Origin: Microcaldota archaeon
GTDB lineage: Archaea; Micrarchaeota; Micrarchaeia; Micrarchaeales; CABMGC01
NCBI GenBank assembly: GCA_027365725.1
Contig: DAHXMA010000012.1
Location: 1-50,487, forward strand
Reading direction: 5' to 3'
Length of the DNA: 50,487 bases
A model generated the notes under the pieces. That model had not been told where the DNA came from, searched no databases, and worked only from the letters and a program-made list of their open reading frames with translations. Shown here piece after piece: positions 8,354 through 17,200 of this stretch. Position numbers and translations under genes: made by a program. Position 1 is the stretch's first letter. Each line of letters starts with the position of its first letter.

Positions 8354-9331
8354 CTATCTCACCACCTCTGCTGAGTCTATCCTGTACCTCTGCTCTATGG
8401 TGCATTTGCTTAGGCTGGCTTTTATTCCTCTGGAAAGCATCCTCTCGCCTACGAAGGCGATCATGGCCCCGTTGTCTGCATTGAATTCGTTTGCGGCGTA
8501 GCCGATCCTTGCGCCGTGGTCTTTTGCGACAATTGCAAGCATCTCCTTTAGCCTTGAGTTCTGCGCCACTCCGCCGCAGACGCAGATTTCATCGCTGCGC
8601 GTGAGCAGCAGCGCCCGCTCAGTTGCTTCGCACAGCATTGAGAATGATGTTTCCTGCAGCGAAAAGCAGACGTCCCTCTTGGTGTGCAGCTTAAGCTGCC
8701 TCTGAGCGTGCGTGAGTATTCCTGTGAAGGAGAAGTCCATCCCCTTTACAGTGTATGGCATGCTTATGTACGACCCTCCTTGGGCCTGCCGCTCCACGCT
8801 GGATCCCCATGCGGGATTTAGGCCCGCAGCCCTGGCAAAATTATCTAGCATGTTACCTATGCCGATGTCGAATGTTTCCCCTAGCACGCGGTAATGTGCC
8901 TTTCCGTGAGCATCTATTTTCAGTATCTGCGAATTGCCTCCGCTGACGTACAACGCTACCGGGTCTGCCAGATTGGCCATGATCCGCGCTATCTCTATAT
9001 GGCCTATGCCGTGGTTTACCGGGACTATTGGGATGCCGAGCTTTTTTGCCAGCGTCTTTGCGGCAAGCTGGCCTATCTGTAGGCAGCTGCCTATCCCGGG
9101 CCCCTTGGTATATGCTATGCCTTCTATGTCTGCGACAGACACGCCTGCGCCAGAAAGCGCAGACGCTATCACTTCGTTTGCATTGAGTATGTGGTGCTCG
9201 GCTACTTTCTTTGGTATCATGCCAGAGGTTCCAATTTCATACATGGCCTTCTTGTTTGAAAGCACCTTGCCTGCTTCGACTACGCCTGCGCCGAACGTGT
9301 GCGCGCTGCTCTCTATTCCAAGTACAAGCAT
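8354..9331 (-). CDS. kae1: tRNA N6-threonylcarbamoyladenosine biosynthesis protein Kae1 (OSGEP/TsaD family)
   Basis: MLVLGIESSAHTFGAGVV; VPVNHGIGHIE; ALYVSGGNSQI; start set at internal ATG. Confidence 0.95.
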   Translation of the reverse strand: MLVLGIESSAHTFGAGVVEAGKVLSNKKAMYEIGTSGMIPKKVAEHHILNANEVIASALSGAGVSVADIEGIAYTKGPGIGSCLQIGQLAAKTLAKKLGIPIVPVNHGIGHIEIARIMANLADPVALYVSGGNSQILKIDAHGKAHYRVLGETFDIGIGNMLDNFARAAGLNPAWGSSVERQAQGGSYISMPYTVKGMDFSFTGILTHAQRQLKLHTKRDVCFSLQETSFSMLCEATERALLLTRSDEICVCGGVAQNSRLKEMLAIVAKDHGARIGYAANEFNADNGAMIAFVGERMLSRGIKASLSKCTIEQRYRIDSAEVVR

Positions 9332-9404
9332 GCTACCAGAATGACTTGTGTGCAGGGAATAAAATAAATAGCTTGTGTGGGCCATAAAAGTCTGGTTGTA
9401 TTGC

Positions 9405-10001
9405 ATGGCAAAAAAGGGGCGGCTTGACTACAGGAAGCGCGGGCGCATTTCGCTCGACGTTGACGATACAATAGCAAACATAATGAGCCCGCTGCTCATG
9501 CTCCACAACTCAATAAATTCTTCTGATTATGAGGCTTCAGACGTAACTGACTGGAGCTGGAGGGGCGTTAACCTGACAACCGAGCAGTTCTACGAGCTTT
9601 ACAACAAGGTATGGATGAATTTTACCGAGAGGATAGACTGCATAGTTGACAAGAAGCTGCTGCTCAGGCTCGCTAAGCACTATGAGATAGACCTTGTGAC
9701 AAGCCGCGGCAACGTGCCTAAGCTGGAGGAGACGGTAAAGCCGCTCAAGAAATGGCTTGCCAGGCACGGAATAAGCAAGTTCAGGCTTGTAATAAGCAGC
9801 GAATACAGCCCAAAGGACACTCTCGGGTATGACATATACATAGACGACTCCCCGCTGCTCGCCGAGCGCATAGCCAATGACAAGAAAAAGATACTGCTGC
9901 TGATAGACAGCCCGTACAACAAGCATATAAAAGAGGCCAGCAACATAAAGCGCGTTTCCGACGTAAATGAGGCGCTAAAATCCCTTTCTGGAGTGAGCTG
10001 A
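9405..10001 (+). CDS. HAD-superfamily hydrolase-like protein (5'-nucleotidase-like)
   Basis: RISLDVDDTIANIMSP (DxDxT motif I), LVTSRGN motif II-like, YDIYIDDSP motif IV-like. Confidence 0.7.
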   Translation: MAKKGRLDYRKRGRISLDVDDTIANIMSPLLMLHNSINSSDYEASDVTDWSWRGVNLTTEQFYELYNKVWMNFTERIDCIVDKKLLLRLAKHYEIDLVTSRGNVPKLEETVKPLKKWLARHGISKFRLVISSEYSPKDTLGYDIYIDDSPLLAERIANDKKKILLLIDSPYNKHIKEASNIKRVSDVNEALKSLSGVS

Positions 10002-11129
10002 TCATGGCTTTGGGATGAATTCCCCGATCCTGGACTTTAGCTTTTCCCTTGCTTTCCTGTGCTCTGCAAGGAAGCCGTTTATCTTTGCAGCCAGGTCCTT
10101 CTTGTGGTCTCCTGCAAGGAGCGTTCCGTTGCGCTCCCCTTCGAATATCCTTTCAAGTTTCCTGTCATCTGGCTCAAAGAGGTAGCGGTTGTACTGGCAC
10201 ACTGCGCACCTGTCAGGGTCGCCACCTAGCTTCTTCTGCAGCTCTGCGGTTGATTGCTGGCCTGTTATCGCGCGGTTCACCTTGCGCTCTACCGTCTCTT
10301 TGGTGTCGCTTAGGTATATGGCATTGTCAGGGTCGCTTGATGACATTTTTGGCCCGCCCTTAAGCGAAGGCAGGAATCTGGAATGCATTATTGCAGGCTT
10401 GTAATAACCAAGCTTCTCTATTGCGTTCCTCGCTACCCTGAAATGCACGTCCTGGTCTATGCCTAGAGGTATAAGGCAGGGTATATTGCGCCCTTTTTGC
10501 ACTGACTTGAGGAAAGATGGCACGGCCTGCATGCTTGTGTAGAACAGTGTGCCTATGTTGGTGTCGTTGCCGAATCCGAAGGCATCCTTTACTATTGAAA
10601 ACGTTATGTGCTTTGATACCCTTGCTGCCTGCTTGTACAGCACCCCGGCGTGGTCTGTGTCTATCAGTATTGTTGTCTGTTTAGGGTCAAACCCAAGCGC
10701 CGCTATGTCAAGCGCGTCGCTGTAGGCAAGCTCATGCGCAGCGTCAATAGTGAGCTTGGTGTCCCTTTTTGCAAGGAATTTTTCCTCATCTGGTATCTCT
10801 ATCATGACCTCTGCGCCGAACTTCTCCTGCAGCCACCTTGCCATTATAAATGGGAGCAGGTGAGCTATAGTCATGCTGCCGGAAGGAGCTATTCCCGTGT
10901 ATACGTAGAACTTGTTGCCTTTTTCATATTGGTCAAGCAGCCACGAAAGGTCCCTATTTGCAAAAAATATCGACCTGCGCAGAAGGAAGTGAAGGTCGCC
11001 TCCTGCGTCTTTTTTAAGCCTTTCCTTGAGATCGTCGCCTATGGGCTCCACACCGAATTTGCGTATCAGATCTTCATAGTCTACTCGACCTTCCACAGAG
11101 TACGCGTCTACCTTGTATGGGTCTGGCAT
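10002..11129 (-). CDS. trpS: Tryptophanyl-tRNA synthetase
   Basis: YTGIAPSGSMTIAHLLPF; GPKMSSSDPDNAIYLSD; archaeal/eukaryotic TrpRS type. Confidence 0.94.
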   Translation of the reverse strand: MPDPYKVDAYSVEGRVDYEDLIRKFGVEPIGDDLKERLKKDAGGDLHFLLRRSIFFANRDLSWLLDQYEKGNKFYVYTGIAPSGSMTIAHLLPFIMARWLQEKFGAEVMIEIPDEEKFLAKRDTKLTIDAAHELAYSDALDIAALGFDPKQTTILIDTDHAGVLYKQAARVSKHITFSIVKDAFGFGNDTNIGTLFYTSMQAVPSFLKSVQKGRNIPCLIPLGIDQDVHFRVARNAIEKLGYYKPAIMHSRFLPSLKGGPKMSSSDPDNAIYLSDTKETVERKVNRAITGQQSTAELQKKLGGDPDRCAVCQYNRYLFEPDDRKLERIFEGERNGTLLAGDHKKDLAAKINGFLAEHRKAREKLKSRIGEFIPKP

Positions 11130-11215
11130 CGTTCTGCACCGCTATTGATATGCCGCCAGTTTATTTATGGTTTGCGAAGCGCTTAAAAAACAACGCAGGC
11201 ATTATATATGCATTT

Positions 11216-11288
11216 GCGACCGTAGTCTAGCCTGGTAGGACTTTGGCCTTCCAAGTCAATAACCCGGGTTCAAATCCCGGCGGTCGCA
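11216..11288 (+). tRNA. tRNA-Gly (anticodon TCC), CCA not encoded
   Basis: Acceptor GCGACCG/CGGTCGC, D arm GTCT..AGCCTGGTA..GGAC, anticodon loop CTTCCAA (TCC), T arm CCGGG-TTCAAAT-CCCGG, discriminator A. Confidence 0.95.
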
Positions 11289-11297
11289 GGTTTTGGT

Positions 11298-14200
11298 TCA
11301 CTTGGCCTGTTGCTGGTTTGGTGCTTGGATTTTTTGCCGGCGCCCCCTGAGCCTGAGTGCGTATATGGCAATTATGGCAGATATTGCAGACAATACCGCA
11401 TAAATATAGATGGCTGGAATACCGGGCTGGGACGTGCTGAATATTGCGATTGGACCAGTGTTGTTTGTATGGACATAGACTGTGCACGAAGACTGATTTA
11501 TGGTGTAGTTCTTTAGCGCAATCCATATGCCATTCTCTGGAACATATGGGGCTATGCTTTCAGGAGGCAGGGAACAGGGGTATTTTACTTCTGCGAATAT
11601 GTTGCTTATCGGCGTGGTTGATGATACGTTTACTGCAGTTATTGTATAAACGCCAGGAGGGGCAACAACTCTGCCGGTTATGTTAGACACGGTGAAATTC
11701 GACTCTAGCGGTTTCTCCGAAGCTATGAATATTTTGAGTAATAATCTGGCATTAGTGAAATTTATTATGGCGGGAGCCTTGGAAGAGGCATAGGACCGTA
11801 TTTCTGCTTGGCTGACGGTGCTGCCTATTGGAGGTAGTGGATTTATGATTACCGGTATTGCGGTAGTGGTTGTTTGCACTGATGTAGTTGGTGCTGTGGT
11901 CGTTGTGGTTTTTATGGTAGTTGACACGCTTGTGGTTAAATAGGTGGTAGTTGGGGCTGGAATTGAGGTTGTTCCGGTTGTTGTAGAGGACGATGCGCAG
12001 CTGTAATAACATTGTGATGGCGGGCCTGACGCGGTGGTCGTGGGGGATAGGAGGGATACGCTAAGCACTCCGGAAGCGGCAGAGTTTGAGATATCTAAGT
12101 TGCTGTCTGTTAAGGATATTATTGCATATAGGGTGTTGCCTGATTGTGATGCAGGTATAATATAGGCAAAGGAGTTTGCCGGTGAAAGGAAATTTCCAAC
12201 AAGTATGCCAGTTATTGAATTGTATATTAAGAAATTGTAAGACAGGTACGTGCCACTGCCTCCTGATGCAAGCGCATTGAACGAAATGCTCTGCCCCACG
12301 TTTAGAGTTGTTGGCAGGGAAGGATATGATGCAATATAGGCATGGAGCGCTGGGTCAGCGGAAAGCGTGCCTGTCTCAGCGGAGTTTGAGGCATCCCCTG
12401 CACTGTCGGTCACAAGCACGTTGAACACGAGTGTGTTGCCTACCTGCGACGTGGGTATCGTGTAGGTGAAGCTGTTGGTTGTGGTCAGGTAGTTGCCGAC
12501 CAGGATTCCCGTGATTGAGTTGAAGACAAGGAAGTTGTATGATTCATAAGTCAGGCTACCGCCAGACGCCAACGCGGATAGTGTGGCACTTTGTCCGACA
12601 TCAAAGCTTGAGGGAAGGGACGGGTAGGATATTATCTCCACTACAAGCGGCGAGTTTACGGTTAATATGCCAGTTGGAGCGGAAATGGCCTGTGCGCCAT
12701 TTGTATCGGAGGCAAATACTTTGGCATACAGGGTATTGCCCGCTTCTGCGGAAGGTATTGTGTATTTGAATTCGTTGCTAGCAACATGGGCAACGTATAC
12801 ATTGCCGGTTAGTGCAGATGCGTCTGAGCCGTCAGGGTAGGTCCTTACCCTCAGCCAGCTAATCAGGCCGACATTTGGCCCCGAGCCAGAATTCCATACA
12901 CCTACTGCGGGATATACGTTTGTTGGTAGCGGGGATGCGGTGCTGGTAATGGAGGTATAGTTGTGGTATACTGAAGTTCCCTGGGGTGAAAATTGAGATG
13001 ACAGTATGGCATTTGTCGTTGATGCAGTACTGCCTGATGTTGCGCTTATGTCCTGGTATTCGTATCCGTTTACCCATAAGCACCAAGACAGCCCGCCTGC
13101 TTCTTGTGTAAGGGTAAGTCCGCTAAAGGTGGGCAGTACAGTGAATGCGCATCCATTTGGCCCGGTGTTTAGAGATGATTGTTGGGACAAGCTGTTTGTG
13201 GCGCCTATTGAAAACTCGTACCCTGTGGCACCGACTGTTGCGGTTGGCAGGCTACGCCAGAGGGCTTCTGTTAGTGTATTTTGGCTTGAAATAGGATATG
13301 TTATCCATTCTCCAGAGTTGGTGGATGACTCTGTAATTGTAAGGCCATTCGAAACTGATTCGGAAGCCCCGCCTATTGTGTTTGCAATTAGCGTCTGTGG
13401 CAGATTTTGGCCTTCGAAATTCCAATAATTGATGAATACCGAGTTGCCATTATCGTATTCCCCGTATGCATTTGAAAGCTGTGGCGCTTCGCCAATGTTG
13501 TTGCCAGGCACCAGAAAGTTTGTAGAGGTTGAACCTATGCCAAAATAGTATATGCCATTTGCAGAAGATCCTCCAGGCAGCGTGTCTGTGCCTAGGTTAA
13601 TCCACAGTACTACGTTGCTTGCTAGGTTTATATTAGACGTCTGGTATTCATTTGACGAATTGCCCTCTATCCATGCCGGGATCTGTAAGCCGCTTATTCC
13701 ATTATATATGTAGATGTTTTGCAACGAGTTGCTTAAATAGCTCGAATATGCAAGGGCATTGAATGCCAGCATAAGCTGTGTGTTGGTGGGAGTTGCTACG
13801 GAAGATGGATTTATTATGTTTATTGGTATGCAGTAGAGCGTGAGCGTCGCAATGTTGGAGGGAAGTATGTTGCCGCATTTTGAAGGCGGAGCTGATGTAA
13901 GCTGATTTGCTACAACTGCGTTTGTTACGCTATTGTAGACTATAAAATTGAATGAGGTGTAAGAGCCACTTCCCCCAGTTGCGACTGCTGTGAATGTTTC
14001 CACCTGCCCCGGGTTTAGTAATGCAGGAAGGGAAGGGGATGAAGAAATTGACACTGATAATGCCGGGTCTACAGAAAGCACCCCGGTGCTTGGGGAGCTG
14101 GACACCTGCCCGCTTGTATCGGTTACCAATACGTTTGCATACAAATAATTCCCAGACTGGCTGCTTGGAATTGTGTACGAGAATGAAGGGTTTGTTGATA

Positions 14201-17200
14201 GTTGGTTTGCTACTGGCATCCCGGTTGCAGAATTGTATATTGTGAAATTGTAGGAAACATAAGTGCCAGTGCCGCCTGTGGCAGATGCTGTAAAGGTTTC
14301 TGTCTGGCCAACATCTAAGCTTGATGGCAGAGCAGGGTTGCTTGATATGGAGGCTATAATTTTTGACGAGTATATCTTAAATTGCTGTGATATGCTGTTG
14401 GCGGTATTGCCTTTTGAGTCGGTGACTTCTACGCTTGCTTCTTCCGGACTGTTGCTCACGTCCAGCGAATTTGCCTGGAAAGAAAAGGTGTAGGCGCCGG
14501 CAGACGTGCTGACTAAATCGTTATGGGTTATGGCGCTTGTATCGGCCGAATTGAAGACAAGGAAGTTGTATGTGTATGGCTGGGTTCCGCCACTTACCGT
14601 CGCGGTGAACGATTCGTAATTGCCAGAGTAAGTTATTGAATTTGATGGTGAAGAGATAGAAACGCCCATGCTAGTCTGCTGTATTTCTGAAAATGATATG
14701 CTTGGCATGATTCCTTCTGGAGGGTATGACCTCGCCCTGATCCAATAAAGGTACATGTATGCAGTTGCGCCGCCTGTTGCAGAGCCTACATAGAATATGT
14801 TTCCTGGGGAAATTGGGCTCCCTGAATAACTTACTGCGGTTGATAGCCCGGAATATATTCCTGACTCATAGATATTTGCAGTGGACGTTGTGAAATTCAT
14901 CTTTGTTTCAGAAGTCGTTACCGGTATTTGCACGAACATGAAATTTGTTCCTGAGGTAGGAAGTACTTGGGAAGATGCGCTTGCATATGTGGTAGTTGAA
15001 TCGTGCAATAAAGGAGATGCTCCACTATAAAACTCATAAGAGGCATAATACCCGTTTATAGATGCAGGACTTCCGCCGCCTGAGCTAGAGCTTATCCCGC
15101 TTGCATAAATTCCGAAGCCCATATCGTCTGCATTGCCGTTGAACATGTAACTTGCCTCTACGATGACATTGCTAAAAGTGAATGGGTAATTGTATTGGAG
15201 GGCAGTTGCCTGGCTCCCGCCGTTGTTCATCATCTCTACACCGCCGCTGCTTGACTGGCCCCCTATGAATGTAGGAGCATATGACCCTACTATTGATTTC
15301 GTAGTCCATCCCTGTGGCATGGAATTTCCCTGGAACGCGCCATAGATGTAGAAAACGTTTGCACCGTCGTCATATTCTCCGTAAGTCGCAGAAAGCTGCG
15401 GAGCCTCGCCTGTGCTTTCCTGCCCTAAAATGTTTTCTGTGTTAGAGGTGAATCCCATATATACTATCAGCGAGCTGTTTGCAGGTATTGATATGGTATT
15501 GGCCCAGTAAATGGTATTTGTTGAAGTATATAGGTATACTGAATTTGTAGGGTTGTCCAACAGCGAATTGCTTGCGCTTCCTTCCATCCATGAATTTATA
15601 ATTGTCCCGTTTTGGTAAAAGAATTCTATGTTGTCAAGGTTTGGCGCTTCGCGCTCGGAGTAGTTAAGGCTGTTTACGGCTATCATTGACTGAAAGGGAT
15701 TTGGAGTTTGCAGGTTCTGGAAATTAGTTATTGTAATTGGCACATAATATAACACTCCTGGGGGCGCCTGCGGCTGCGCTATTATGTTGAATGAATATGA
15801 TATGCTGTTTGGTAGATAATTTCCGTTTCCAAGTGTATTGAAAGTGTATGAATAGGTGCCCACAGAATTTGGCGAAGTAGAGCTTAAGGATGAGAAAGTA
15901 TTTGCAACTAAAACGCCGTTTTGATACAAGTTTGCTTGGATCTGGTTTGAAAGGGCATATATTGAAGCTGACGTGACGCACCCTGCACCGGTATACGGTA
16001 CCTGCTTGGCGCATTTCCCTGTAAATTGCAGTTGTGGCGCTATGGAATTGATTGAAAGCGTTTGCGCCTGAGAGCAGGCGTTTGTAGTTGTATCGCATCC
16101 ATCTATTACATGATTTCCTGCTGGAAGGCAGTCCTGTTCCGAGGCAGGATAGCTGCATACGATATACTGGCTTTGGCCTGAAGCAGAGCTGGCAACTTGT
16201 ACATTGTCTATAAGTATGTTAGATCCATCTGTGCTTGTGCCTGGCGTGAATGAAATTATGTCGTTTGCCCCGTAGCTTATCGAATTAGCCTGCATAATTA
16301 GCCCTGTGAGCTGGCTTTGGCTGAAGTTGAGGCTTGGCATGACGCCGCTTGGGGGATAGGTGCGGACAAGGGCCCATAGAAGGTTTATTGATGTTATAGA
16401 TGCCGCCCCTACGCCTGCATATAGCGCTAGGGTGTTTGCCTGAGCCGATATTATGCCGGGATAGGAAAGTATATTTGTGTTTGACAGTGTTTGGTATATT
16501 TGTGATGACGATGTTGTTTCGTTCATCTGTATTAGGTTTTTTGTTATTGCTGACTGAGTATACAGATAAATATAAGATTTGTTTATGTTTGTGCCGCTTG
16601 CCACCTGCGTGCCTGAATTTATAAGTGCAGTTTCGTCTGCTCCGCTGTACATTCCGTAGTTAAGGGAATAATAATTTGAACTGGAATAAGAAATAAATCC
16701 TGTTGCATAAGCTCCGTATATGGTTTCAGATCTGTCTGCACTTGAATTGAAATAGTAGCTGGCCTCCGTAATCGTGTTTATTAGGTTGGCCGCCGTATAT
16801 GCACTTCCGCCGTTGTCGTTGCTTGATACAAGTTTTATGCCGTTTGAGCTTCCGCTGAATGATGCGCTTCCGGCAAGGGACCAGGAGTTTGGCATTGAGG
16901 ATCCCTGAAATGCACCATACACATCAAATACGTTTGCGCCGTTGTCCACGCCCCCATATGATGTGGCAGGGCAGCCAGACGCACAAAAGAGCTGTGGCGC
17001 TGCTCCGATTGTATTTCCGTTAAATAGGTCTTTGTTTGTATGAGCAAAGCCCATACCTATGATGGAATTGCTTGGAAATACGTTTGGAACTCCGGCGGAA
17101 AGATCCCAAGGCAGCCTTACCCAGAATACTACGTCTGTGCTGCTGCTTATGAGTCTGGATTGCGTTTCATTAAGCGCGTTGCCCTCGAGCCAGCTATTTA

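Noticed and set aside
8354-8356. TAG between kae1 and bud32 as a pyrrolysine codon
   Set aside because: TAG is an ordinary stop for other genes here (rpoH, rpoB2, rpoA2) and no Pyl machinery is visible; kept only as a readthrough/fission question.
11752-12012. Asn/His-rich 86-aa ORF inside the giant surface gene
   Set aside because: Alternate frame of the Thr-rich stalk repeats; low complexity artefact.
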